From the NCBI GenBank assembly GCA_036741355.1, contig DAINSK010000009.1, positions 22,938 to 86,937 on the forward strand: a stretch of 64,000 nt of DNA, in the 5' to 3' direction. Origin of the DNA: JBBRGK01 sp036741355. Lineage in GTDB: Bacteria > Chloroflexota > Dehalococcoidia > CAUJGQ01. The position numbers and the translations under genes were made by a program. Of the stretch, positions 24,189-32,659 are shown one piece after another. The notes below the pieces were generated by a model that was not told where the DNA came from, ran no database searches, and saw nothing but the letters and a program-made list of their open reading frames with translations. How positions within the stretch are numbered: the first letter of the stretch is position 1; every line of letters starts with the position of its first letter.

Positions 24189-24358
24189 TCGGGTTCCTGT
24201 CCCGCCGCTCGTACGCGTACGCCACGGATAAGTATAGAGGGCCGCGCGGAGCCGGACGAATGAGAGGTGCCGTGAACGATGCGTGGCAGTAAGCTTGCGG
24301 GGCAGAGGCGCGGACTCGTACGATCACCGCAGCCCGCGAGGGGAGGAGGTGATGCGCG

Positions 24359-25408
24359 ATGGCGAGCGCCCCGGTGCGCCTAACGTCCATGGTCAGTTGC
24401 GGCGGTTGAGCCTCTAAAGTGGGCCCCGCGGCCCTGGCGCAGGTGCTGCGCCCGCTGACCGAGACCTTGTCCGCGGCTGATTTTCCGAACCTGCTGGTTG
24501 GCCTCCAGCTAGCGGATGATGCCGCCGTTTACCGGCTGAACGATGATCAAGCCATCGTGCAGACGCTGGACTTCTTTGCGCCGGTGCTGGACGACCCCTA
24601 TCTGTTTGGAGCCGTCGCCGCGGCCAACGCCATGAGCGATGTGTACGCCATGGGGGGCGACGTTCTGTTCGCGCTGAATATCGCCGCCTTTCCGGACTCC
24701 ATGGATATTGCCGCCATGACGGAAATCTTCCGTGGCGGCGCCGATAAAGTGCGCGAGGCGGGCGGTGTGATCGCCGGGGGGCATACGGTGTACGACCCGG
24801 AGCCAAAGTATGGGCTGGCGGTAACGGGCGCCGTCCACCCGGATCGGGTGCTGACCAAGGCGGGCGCACACGCGGGTGACCGGCTCTATTTGACGAAGCG
24901 GATCGGCACGGGCGTGCTCTGCTCGAGCATTAAGGACGGCAAGGTGGCCGAGTCCGACCTGAAGCAAGCGACCGCGTCGATGCTGCAGCTCAATCGTGGT
25001 GGCTCGCTCGCTGCACGCGAGGCGGGCGCGTCTGCGCTGACTGATATCACAGGTTTCGGTCTGCTTGGCCATGCGGACGAAATGGCGCGGCTCAGCAGCG
25101 TGTGCTTGGTCATAAAAGCTGCCGGCGTGCCCCTGCTCGACGGCGCGCTGGATGCCGTGCGCGCTGGCGTTCGGACGGGGGGGAGCAATCGCAACGAGGA
25201 GTTCGTATGCGATCGGGTGCGCGTGGACCCCGGCGTGCCCCGTGAAATAGTCGAGCTGCTGTACGACCCGCAAACTTCCGGCGGACTGCTGGCCGCAGTG
25301 CCCCCTGAGCGCGCCAGTACGTTTGAAAAAGCCTGCACGCGACACGGCGCCGGCTGCTGGTCGATCGGCCATGTGGTCGCTGGTAGCGGACTCGTGGTCA
25401 CTATGTGA
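24359..25408 (+). CDS. selD: Selenide, water dikinase; selenoprotein with in-frame UGA at codon 17
   Basis: SelD makes selenophosphate, the selenium donor for selenocysteine-tRNA and 2-selenouridine. The main frame, from GTG 24419, starts within the protein (VGPAALAQVLRPL) and lacks the catalytic N-terminus. Reading upstream in frame to ATG 24359 gives VRLTSMVSCGG, then UGA, then ASKVGPAALAQ. The UGA (24407-24409) is codon 17 and the Lys two codons beyond Ala-Ser is residue 20. These match Cys17 and Lys20 of E. coli SelD. A strong AGGAGG site precedes ATG 24359 by about 9 bases. A SECIS-like hairpin follows the UGA. The rest has the SelD blocks LDFFAPVLDDPYLFG, AANAMSDVYAMGG and DITGFGLLGHADEMA. 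The product is 349 residues including selenocysteine. Other Sec genes (selA, selB, selC) are not in the window. Confidence 0.9.
24407..24452 (+). promoter_or_regulatory. UGA codon and bacterial SECIS-like hairpin in selD
   Basis: The UGA at 24407-24409 is followed by a perfect 7-base-pair hairpin, GGCGCAG at 24436-24442 pairing with CTGCGCC at 24446-24452, with loop GTG. The loop begins 34 bases after the UGA and starts with G. That fits the bacterial SECIS pattern as I know it: a short stem, G in the first two loop positions, and a spacing of roughly 16-37 bases. SelB would bind this loop to decode UGA. Confidence 0.75.
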
Positions 25409-25458
25409 CGGCGTCCGGCGCCTCACGGGCGCTGGATGCGCCGAGAACGGATTAAGCG

Positions 25459-26214
25459 GTGAACACAAACCATCAGAAATCTCGATCAGCGTTCGCGCTT
25501 GCTCTGGCACTGCTGCTTTTGCCGGCCGCGGTCGCGTGCGGCTCGAAGAAGAAAAGCGCGGTGGCGACCGCAACCTCCGCTCCGATCGCTCGCGCAACAC
25601 CGTCTCCGACCCCGCAGGACCTGCTCAACACCGCCACGAAGAACACCGAAGTTCTGAAAGCATTCCACTTCACATTGACTCACGAAAACGGCAGTACGCC
25701 GGTTGCGCAGGGCATTTCGATGTCCAAAGCAGATGGTGATTTCGTGCAGCCGGATCGAATGAAAGCGACCATCTCGGGCACTGTCGCCCAGGGATTTGAC
25801 ATCGACGCAAAGGTGATCAGCGTTGGCAATAACGTCTGGATCGCGCTGATCGGAAACCGCTATTTGCCGCTTCCCAACGGGGTCGGCGCGGCCTCAATCC
25901 TCGACCCGAATAACGGCGTGCTCAAGGCATTGCACGGTGTGAAGTCGCCCCAGTTTGCGGGAACGGAAAAAGTTAGCGGCGTGGATGCGACCGTCGTGTC
26001 CGGCACGATTGATGCCGGCGACCTCACCGCCCTCGATGCTGATGCCCAGGCAGGCAAGTCGGTAAAGGGGAAGGTCTGGATCGGTAACACGGACCAGCGG
26101 GTCTACCGTCTGCGGCTCGACGGTCCGCTGAACGACCAGGAGCCGGCCAACATCGCACGTATTCTCGACCTCTCACAGTTCAACGAGAGCGTCACTATTC
26201 AGCCGCCGGCATGA
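25459..26214 (+). CDS. LppX/LprAFG-family lipoprotein
   Basis: A 251-residue lipoprotein with a lipobox A24-V-A-C27 after a hydrophobic signal, then a Ser/Thr/Pro linker. The rest resembles the LppX_LprAFG fold: DLLNTATKNTEVLKAFHFTL, a SKADGDFVQPDRMKATISGT strand pair, VGNNVWIALIGNRYLPL and KVWIGNTDQRVYRLRLDGPL. In mycobacteria LprG holds triacylated lipids and lipoglycans in a hydrophobic pocket and hands them outward. GTG 25459 is the likely start, with only a weak ribosome-binding site. Its stop overlaps the ATG of the MFS gene (ATGA), so the two proteins are translationally coupled, as lprG and p55 (Rv1410c) are neighbours in mycobacteria. Confidence 0.8.
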   Translation: MNTNHQKSRSAFALALALLLLPAAVACGSKKKSAVATATSAPIARATPSPTPQDLLNTATKNTEVLKAFHFTLTHENGSTPVAQGISMSKADGDFVQPDRMKATISGTVAQGFDIDAKVISVGNNVWIALIGNRYLPLPNGVGAASILDPNNGVLKALHGVKSPQFAGTEKVSGVDATVVSGTIDAGDLTALDADAQAGKSVKGKVWIGNTDQRVYRLRLDGPLNDQEPANIARILDLSQFNESVTIQPPA

Positions 26215-27782
26215 GCGACCCGGTCCCGGCCGCTGCCTCCGGCACTGCGCATCCTCCGAGCGCGGCTGCGCTGGCGCTCGAACACGGGATGCGCACCGTG
26301 TCGCGACGACCAACTGCCGCGTTGCTGTTGTTTGTCGTCGGCGCGGGTGTGTTCTTTGGAACGCTCGATCAAACCGTCGTCGTCACGGTTTTGCCCGACA
26401 TCATCAAGGACATTCGTCTCCCGATCAATACGAAGTTCGGCGAGGCATCGTGGATCGTCAACGGCTACCTGATCGGCTATACGGTTTCGATGCCGATCGT
26501 CGGCCGCATTGCGGATGTATTCGGACGCGTGCGCATTTTCCTTGTCGCGATCGCGATTTTCGTGGCCGGCTCACTCATGGTGGCGGTTGCGCCAAACCTG
26601 GCGTTTTTGGTGGCCGCACGGGCGTTGCAGGCGATCGGTGGGGGTGGTCTGTTGCCGATCGCGCTCGCGATAGCCGCGGATGCCACCAGCGCCAAACGGC
26701 GGACACTCGTTCTCGGCGCACTGGCGGCGGCAAACAACGGCAGCACATTCCTGGGACCAGTTTGGGGGGCGGCAATCTCTGGAGCATGGAACTGGCGAGT
26801 CATCTTCTGGTTGAACGTGCCGCTGCTCCTCCCGTTCATGGTCGCAATGCCATTGCTGGCCCGCGACCACCGCACGGGTGAGCGTCAGCGCATCGATTGG
26901 CGCGCCGCTGTACTTTTGGTCGCCGGGCTGTCGGCACTGACCTTCGCGCTCACCGACGATGGCGCCAACCCGCGACCGCTGCCGGTCAGCCTGATTGTCG
27001 GAATTGCCGGAGCAATCGCGCTGGCGCTATTTGCGCGCGCCGAGTGGCTGAACCCGCGACCGATGGTTGACCTGCGCATCTTACGCGTGCGCCACGTCTC
27101 GGCGGCGATGCTGACGTACTTCCTCATCGGCGGAGCGCTGATCACTGCGCTTGTGAACGTTCCCTTGATGACCGATGTCCTGTACGGCGGCAGCACGACG
27201 CAAGGCGGCCTGAACCTGATGCGGCTTCTATTGCTGCTGCCGATCGGCGGTCTGGTTGGTGGTTGGCTGGCAACAATGGTGGGGAACAGGCCGACTGTGC
27301 TGCTCGGCCTGGGGTTCGCCATTGCCGGATTCATCTGGATGCGCGCCTGGCCGTTCGTGCCTGGGGAGGCCGCGGCGCTTGCGCCCTCGACGTGGCACCT
27401 CTGGGGCGCCCTGGGAGCGATCGGCCTCGGCCTCGGTCTGTGCGATGGCCCGATCGTCGCGACGGTTGTGGACGCGGTCTCTCATCGCGAGCGCGCGACG
27501 GCGTCGGCGCTGTTGCTCGTCGTCTGGACGACGGGCATGATCGTCGGGCTGGCGCTGCTGGCAACCCAGGGGCTGGGGACCTTTACGCGCAGACTGGCGG
27601 ATATATCGTTCGACGACCCGAACTACCAGGCGCGATTCCAGGGGATCATGCACCGTACATTCGACGAAACCTTTCTCGTTGCGGCGATAGCGCTTGGCGT
27701 CGCTTTTCTACTGAGCCTGGCGCTGCAACGTGGTAGGGCGCAGGAGATCATCGTCGCCCCCTACGAAGGTTTGGGCGAGTGA
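26211..27782 (+). CDS. MFS transporter, DHA2 (14-helix) type, P55-like
   Basis: A 523-residue inner-membrane protein with about 14 hydrophobic helices. The helix-1 motif GTLDQTVVVTVLPDI is typical of the drug:H+ antiporter-2 group, and the loop-2 motif reads GRIADVFGRVRIF (motif A). Further signs are a GGGLLPIALAIAAD helix and PVWGAAISGAWNWRVIFW. The family exports drugs. The mycobacterial homologue P55, encoded next to lprG, is needed for triacylglyceride and lipoglycan traffic. The overlap with the LprG-like lipoprotein gene points to lipid export here. The specificity is inference. It ends 7 bases before the PIG-L gene. Confidence 0.87.
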   Translation: MSDPVPAAASGTAHPPSAAALALEHGMRTVSRRPTAALLLFVVGAGVFFGTLDQTVVVTVLPDIIKDIRLPINTKFGEASWIVNGYLIGYTVSMPIVGRIADVFGRVRIFLVAIAIFVAGSLMVAVAPNLAFLVAARALQAIGGGGLLPIALAIAADATSAKRRTLVLGALAAANNGSTFLGPVWGAAISGAWNWRVIFWLNVPLLLPFMVAMPLLARDHRTGERQRIDWRAAVLLVAGLSALTFALTDDGANPRPLPVSLIVGIAGAIALALFARAEWLNPRPMVDLRILRVRHVSAAMLTYFLIGGALITALVNVPLMTDVLYGGSTTQGGLNLMRLLLLLPIGGLVGGWLATMVGNRPTVLLGLGFAIAGFIWMRAWPFVPGEAAALAPSTWHLWGALGAIGLGLGLCDGPIVATVVDAVSHRERATASALLLVVWTTGMIVGLALLATQGLGTFTRRLADISFDDPNYQARFQGIMHRTFDETFLVAAIALGVAFLLSLALQRGRAQEIIVAPYEGLGE

Positions 27783-27789
27783 CCCCACA

Positions 27790-28602
27790 ATGACAGATCC
27801 GCTGCGTGTGCTCGGCATATTCCCACACCCCGACGACGAGTCATACAGCAGCGGCGGCACACTCGCGAGACTTGCGGCAGAAAGAGCCGGCGTGCACGTC
27901 CTCTGCGCAACCGCGGGGAGTGCAGGCATGGACCTGCGTGCGAACGTCGCCCCCGTGAACGACCTCGGGGCTACACGAGCCGCCGAGCTTGCCTGCGCCT
28001 GCGACGCGCTTTGCTTGCCGCCGCCTGCATTTCTTGGCCTGCCCGATGGGGGTGTCGGCGACGTGAACTTTCCCGACGTCGCCGGGGAGATCATCCGCGA
28101 AATCCGATCGGTCCGCCCGCAGGTCGTCATTACGCTCGGGGCCGACGGAGTCTACGGCCATCCGGACCATCTGGCGTTATACCGGCTGGTGGTCGCGGCG
28201 TTTGGCGCCGCCGGGGGCGGTGATCGCTTTCCGGAGTCCGAATTCGGTCCGGGCTGGGCTCCGCAGCGGCTGTACTTGGCGGCATTTCCGCGCGGAATGT
28301 TCCGCCCGATGTTCGATCACATGCTGGAGTCGGAGTATGCAACCACGATTCGCGGACTGGATCCGGGCAAACTTGGGGTTGAGCCGCAGGACGTTGCCGC
28401 GGCAATCGACATCCGGGAATTTTCCGACCGTAAGCTGGCCGCCATCGCCTGCCACCGTAGCCAGCTACGCGACGGCGACCCGAATACGCTCTTTCCAAAC
28501 GGACTCGTGCAACGAACGCTCACGACGGAATTGTTCACGCTGGGTGCCGGTAAACCGGTATCTCGCCGGCTTCGGAACCTGAGCGAAGACCTCGAGCTGT
28601 AA
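27790..28602 (+). CDS. PIG-L/LmbE-family deacetylase
   Basis: A 270-residue zinc hydrolase that removes N-acetyl groups from sugar conjugates such as GlcNAc-inositol compounds. The metal site is visible as PHPDDE with His13, Asp15 and Asp16, plus GVYGHPDH with His127. By comparison with MshB, His13, Asp16 and His127 should bind Zn and Asp15 should be the base. The start is ATG 27790; an upstream extension in the same frame lies inside the MFS gene and is not used. It closes the lipoprotein-MFS-PIG-L operon. This could mean that the exported lipid carries an aminosugar, or the gene may simply make a thiol or glycan precursor. Confidence 0.85.
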   Translation: MTDPLRVLGIFPHPDDESYSSGGTLARLAAERAGVHVLCATAGSAGMDLRANVAPVNDLGATRAAELACACDALCLPPPAFLGLPDGGVGDVNFPDVAGEIIREIRSVRPQVVITLGADGVYGHPDHLALYRLVVAAFGAAGGGDRFPESEFGPGWAPQRLYLAAFPRGMFRPMFDHMLESEYATTIRGLDPGKLGVEPQDVAAAIDIREFSDRKLAAIACHRSQLRDGDPNTLFPNGLVQRTLTTELFTLGAGKPVSRRLRNLSEDLEL

Positions 28603-28680
28603 TTCGACCGGTCGTCCTCTTCCTGGCCCTACCACCGCTTCACACGCCGCAAAGCTGTTAGCTCACGCAGGCGACGTAGG

Positions 28681-29961
28681 TCACGCACCTCCCGCCCTCT
28701 GCACTCGCTCGCGATAGATGGCACGGGTCCGCCCGGCGTAGACGATCGAGAGCAGGCCGGTGACGAACACGATCGCGAAGGCGACGCGAAACGGAGCCAG
28801 CGGCCCTGAGGCGTCGATCAGAAAGCCGCCGACTGCTGGACCGACTACGAGTCCGATTGCCTGGATCGACGTGCTGATGCCGGTCAAAAGACCGCGATTG
28901 CCGCTTGACGAGAGGTCGAGCAGTGAGGCGCTGAATGCCGGCAAAACGAGTACATAGCCGACCGCCGCGATGGTAGCGAACAGCGTGGATAGCAGTGGCG
29001 AGTGAGTCAGCGTTAGCAATAACAGGCTGGCAGCGAAGAGGAAAAGACCAAGCCCAATCGGTAGGTTTCGGCCGAAGCGGTCGGCAATATATCCGGATGG
29101 CACGATCAGCAGCGCAGCCACAGTCGCCGGTATAGCCAGCATCAACACAAACGTCGAGTAGCTGACGTGCAAGATCTGGTCACTGTACGGTTTGAGGTCA
29201 GGTGCGATCATAGCGACGGCGGTACTGAGCAGCATGATCAGCCCGATCAGCATGGCAACATTGAGTGTGACCAGCCTCCGTATCGAACTGATTCCGGAAG
29301 GCTGTAGGGCGGTACCTGGAACCAACGTGGTGGGGCCGTCTACTCTCGTGCGCGGAACGGCGAGAATGGCGATCGACAGCGCAATTGCTTCTATCAGCAG
29401 CGCCAGCCCAAAAGCTCCACCATACGACACGTGATCGACGATAAAAGCCCCTGCACCTGTGCCGGCCGCGGTGCCGGCAATTTGTCCCATGCTGACCAGC
29501 GCGAGTAATCGCCCTTGCCGATCAGGACGGAATCGGTGACCCACGATCGCGTAGACGGCCGGCCAGACCACTGCCAGGGTCAATCCGAACATGATCCAGG
29601 CAAGGATATAGGCCCAGACGTTCTGGAAGCGTTCCATGATGATGATCGTCGGCAGGCTGAGCAGGAGACCGCCGATGAGCACGATCCGCGGTTCAAACCG
29701 GTCCGCAAGCCAGCCGCCGATCGGCTGACCCGGCATCTTGGCCGCGCCATAAACGGAAAATGCCAGGCCGGTAATGCGAACGCCTTCACCCAGCCTGCTG
29801 GCAGGATACTGTGGGTTTATCGCCAGCAAGAGTACGCCAATGACCGCCTCCGTGAGGAAGATCACCGCGATGAGTCCGGCCGCTGCAGGACTCTGGTCGC
29901 GCAGCCGTGAAAAGACTCGGCCGGGAGCTTGCAGCGATGGTTCGACAGGTGGGGCTGTCAA
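28681..29961 (-). CDS. MFS transporter, 12-helix type
   Basis: A 426-residue membrane protein with about 12 hydrophobic helices in two halves. The motif GWLADRFEPRIVLIGGLLLS lies in loop 2-3, and the matching GYIADRFGRNLPIGLGLFL lies at the start of the second half. Helix 1 is AAGLIAVIFLTEAVIGVLLL. It resembles sugar- or drug-efflux MFS proteins. No substrate can be read. It is convergent with the PIG-L gene and stands alone on its strand, with ROK and glgA upstream in the same direction. Confidence 0.85.
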   Translation of the reverse strand: MTAPPVEPSLQAPGRVFSRLRDQSPAAAGLIAVIFLTEAVIGVLLLAINPQYPASRLGEGVRITGLAFSVYGAAKMPGQPIGGWLADRFEPRIVLIGGLLLSLPTIIIMERFQNVWAYILAWIMFGLTLAVVWPAVYAIVGHRFRPDRQGRLLALVSMGQIAGTAAGTGAGAFIVDHVSYGGAFGLALLIEAIALSIAILAVPRTRVDGPTTLVPGTALQPSGISSIRRLVTLNVAMLIGLIMLLSTAVAMIAPDLKPYSDQILHVSYSTFVLMLAIPATVAALLIVPSGYIADRFGRNLPIGLGLFLFAASLLLLTLTHSPLLSTLFATIAAVGYVLVLPAFSASLLDLSSSGNRGLLTGISTSIQAIGLVVGPAVGGFLIDASGPLAPFRVAFAIVFVTGLLSIVYAGRTRAIYRERVQRAGGA

Positions 29962-30049
29962 GTCGACGTCTCCCGGAGATTGAGGAAGGAGCTCCGCGTC
30001 GGGGGACAGTATACGCGGCGGCGCGCCGCCGGGTCACGAGAATGAACTC

Positions 30050-31027
30050 CTAAGCGGACTCGGCAAGGTCACGGTTCAAGACCAGCGCCGCCGCCCCAAG
30101 GGCGCCGGCATCGTCGCCTGTAGAAGCCGGGACGATACGTACCGCGGCTGCCATGAGAGGAAACGCATGCGATCGCATGTACGCCTCGGCCGGACCGAGG
30201 AGCGGATCGCCGATCTTGCTGGCCCCGCCTCCAATGACGATCATCTGGGGATTCAACAGATGAACGACGGTCACCAGCCCGATCCCAAGATATTTGGCCG
30301 CGGTAGCGAGCACCTCTTTCGCCCCCGTGTCTCCACCCTGCGCCGCGCGGGAAACGTCCTCCGCCGTCACCGCCCCGACCTTGTCCAGAACCTCGCCGAG
30401 CGCGGAGGACCGGCCCTGCCGAGCGGCATGTTCGCCGTTGCGGCCGATGGCGGTTCCGGAGGCGAGTCCTTCCAGGCAGCCGCGTCTGCCGCATCCACAA
30501 CGCGCCCCGTCTGGCTCGACGACCACGTGTCCTATCTCGCCGGCCGCGCCCGTGGCTCCGTGGTAGATATGGCCACCGGCAATGATGCCGCCGCCAATAC
30601 CGGTGCTGATCGTGATGAAGACCATATCCCGGATGCCGCGCCCGGCTCCGAAGGCGTGTTCACCGACTGCAGCCGCGTTTGCGTCGTTCTCCAGCAGGAC
30701 GGAGATGCGGGTACGTTCCTGCAACAAGCGCACCAGGGGAACGTCGTTCCAGCCGGGTAGGTTCGGCGGGCTCGCGAGCACGCCGGCTTCGAGGTCGATC
30801 GGTCCCGGCACGGCAACACCGATACCATGCAACGCATCGAGCCCGACGCCCCCGTCCTCGCAGGCGCGCCGCAAAGATTCGACCATGCTGCCGAGCACAC
30901 GATCCAGTCCCCGTTCGGCTTGGGTGGGGCGCTGGTCTCTGCCTTTTATGGCGCCGCCGTCGTCGACGACGAGGGACAGAATCTTGGTGCCGCCGAGGTC
31001 GATTGCCCCCGCCAAAATACCGGGCAT
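30050..31027 (-). CDS. ROK-family sugar kinase (glucokinase-like)
   Basis: A 325-residue sugar kinase that most likely phosphorylates glucose at C6 with ATP. It has the ATP loop AIDLGGTKILSLVVDD at the N-terminus, the sugar-binding block NLPGWNDVPL and LLENDANAAAVGEHAFGAG with the catalytic Asp, then ISTGIGGGIIAGGHIYHGAT. The ROK zinc motif GHVVVEPDGARCGCGRRGCL is complete. It starts 26 bases after glgA, so both are probably on one message. Glucose activation next to glycogen synthase makes biological sense. N-acetylglucosamine or mannose kinase activity is also possible in this family. Confidence 0.88.
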   Translation of the reverse strand: MPGILAGAIDLGGTKILSLVVDDGGAIKGRDQRPTQAERGLDRVLGSMVESLRRACEDGGVGLDALHGIGVAVPGPIDLEAGVLASPPNLPGWNDVPLVRLLQERTRISVLLENDANAAAVGEHAFGAGRGIRDMVFITISTGIGGGIIAGGHIYHGATGAAGEIGHVVVEPDGARCGCGRRGCLEGLASGTAIGRNGEHAARQGRSSALGEVLDKVGAVTAEDVSRAAQGGDTGAKEVLATAAKYLGIGLVTVVHLLNPQMIVIGGGASKIGDPLLGPAEAYMRSHAFPLMAAAVRIVPASTGDDAGALGAAALVLNRDLAESA

Positions 31028-31052
31028 GATTTTCTCCCGTACACCGCGCCGT

Positions 31053-32516
31053 TCAGGTGCGCGCCGGATTAGAACTACTCGCGGCGCGGCCCACTGATCG
31101 CTCGTAGAGTCCTACGTACTCTCGCGCCGCCTCTCCCCACGAATAGTCGTCGCGCATGCCGCTACGTACCAGCGCCTGCCATTCGTCGGGGCGGGCATAG
31201 ACCGCCAACGCCCGGTGCAGCGCCTGCGTTAATTCGTCCGCCGCGGGCAGGTCGAAGAGAAATCCGTTGCCGCCGCTACCGGGACCGGTCCACTCGCGCA
31301 CTGTGTCTGCCAGGCCGCCCGTCCGCCGCACGACAGGCACCGAGCCATACCGAAGGGCGATCATCTGGCCCAGCCCGCATGGCTCGAAGCGAGACGGCAT
31401 TAGAAACACGTCGGTGCCGCCGTAGATCAGTTGCGCCAGGTCCGCGTCGAATGCCAGCTCGAGCGCAATCTTGCCAGGATGCCGTTCACGCAACGCCACA
31501 AGCTGCTCGTGATAGACATTGTCGCCGGTGCCGAGCACAACGAACTGCAGCGGATGCTCATTGATGAGCGCTTCGATGGACTCTACCGCTAAATCAGCCC
31601 CCTTTTGGAAAAAGAGTCGCGTGACCATGCCGATCACCGGCGTCTCGCGCGTTTCGATCAGTCCCATTCGCCGCTGGAGCGCAGCTTTTACGTCCGAATG
31701 GCCGGCATATTGGTCTGCATCGTAGTGAGCCGGTAGCCGGGGATCCGTCGCCGGGTCGAACTCTTCGTAGTCGATGCCGTTCAGGATGCCGAACAGGTCG
31801 TCGCGTCGTTTCCGTAGCAGCGGATCGAGCCCGGCGCCGTACTCTGGTTCCATGATCTCCTTGGCGTACGTAGGGCTGACGGTGTTGATGAGGTCGCACC
31901 AGAGCAAACCCTGTCCCATCCCGCTGCGGGACACCCACGGTTCCAAGGCGAGCGGCGAGTTCAACGCGCGGCCTCCAATGCCGGCCGCCCGTGCAAACTC
32001 GTCATCGAAGCCGCCGTGGATGGCCAGGTTGTGGATGGTGTAGACCCTGGGCAACGCCGCGAGCGCGTCGTCCGGATCTTGACGCAACCGGCTGGCGACA
32101 AAGGCGGTGTGCCATTCGTTCAGATGCACTACGTCCGGTCGCCAGGTGATGCGGTGGAGCCACGCCAGCACGGCGTCGCAGAATGCCAGCCACCGAACCG
32201 TATCGTCTTGTTCTCCGTATATCTGCGTGCGGTCGAATAACGCCGGGACGTCGACGAGGTACACGGGCACGCCGCCGACTGTGGCCATGCAAATTTCGCC
32301 GGCCAGCTCGTTGCCCGCCGCCTGACGAACGATCACCGTTTCGCCGGTACTGGTCACGCCGAAGCGGGAGCCGTCTGTGATCCCGTGTAGCGGCATGACA
32401 ATGCGCACGTCATGTCCAGAACGCACCAGCGCCTTAGGCAGCGACCCCGCTACATCTGCGAGCCCACCGACTTTGGCCAGCGGGCTCATTTCGACGGTAA
32501 CGAAAAGAACTTTCAC
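31053..32516 (-). CDS. glgA: Glycogen synthase (GT5)
   Basis: Transfers glucose from ADP-glucose (or UDP-glucose) to the non-reducing end of an alpha-1,4-glucan. The N-terminal KVLFVTVEMSPLAKVGGLAD contains the nucleotide-sugar lysine loop KVGGL. The C-terminal part has the second binding motif FLMPSRFEPCGLGQMIALRY and VVRRTGGLADTV. I chose GTG 32516, with AGGAG 6 bases upstream. This gives 487 residues, close to the family norm. The longer frame to 32618 would include non-homologous residues spanning the groEL-glgA hairpin. A ROK kinase follows, and a debranching-type enzyme is encoded at 47.7-49.9 kb. Confidence 0.93.
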   Translation of the reverse strand: MKVLFVTVEMSPLAKVGGLADVAGSLPKALVRSGHDVRIVMPLHGITDGSRFGVTSTGETVIVRQAAGNELAGEICMATVGGVPVYLVDVPALFDRTQIYGEQDDTVRWLAFCDAVLAWLHRITWRPDVVHLNEWHTAFVASRLRQDPDDALAALPRVYTIHNLAIHGGFDDEFARAAGIGGRALNSPLALEPWVSRSGMGQGLLWCDLINTVSPTYAKEIMEPEYGAGLDPLLRKRRDDLFGILNGIDYEEFDPATDPRLPAHYDADQYAGHSDVKAALQRRMGLIETRETPVIGMVTRLFFQKGADLAVESIEALINEHPLQFVVLGTGDNVYHEQLVALRERHPGKIALELAFDADLAQLIYGGTDVFLMPSRFEPCGLGQMIALRYGSVPVVRRTGGLADTVREWTGPGSGGNGFLFDLPAADELTQALHRALAVYARPDEWQALVRSGMRDDYSWGEAAREYVGLYERSVGRAASSSNPART

Positions 32517-32586
32517 GCGAACTCCTGCGAGAGGTACAACTCGCGGTTCGTCTGTTTGCTCTGACGACCGCGCGGCGAACGCGAAA

Positions 32587-32615
32587 CAGGGGGACACGCA
32601 CCGCGTGTCCCCCTG
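32587..32615 (-). terminator. Hairpin between groEL and glgA
   Basis: A perfect 13-base-pair stem, 32587-32599 pairing with 32603-32615, with a 3-base loop. On the minus strand it is followed by TTT only. It probably ends or reduces read-through from groEL into glgA. Confidence 0.6.
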
Positions 32616-32659
32616 CACTGTACCGTCTGATTGGGGAGGGAATCCCCGTTGGCCCGTGA

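Noticed and set aside
24419..25408. selD starting at GTG 24419
   Set aside because: This start leaves out the catalytic Cys/Sec and Lys segment. The upstream ATG with a strong ribosome-binding site and the in-frame UGA explain the gene better.
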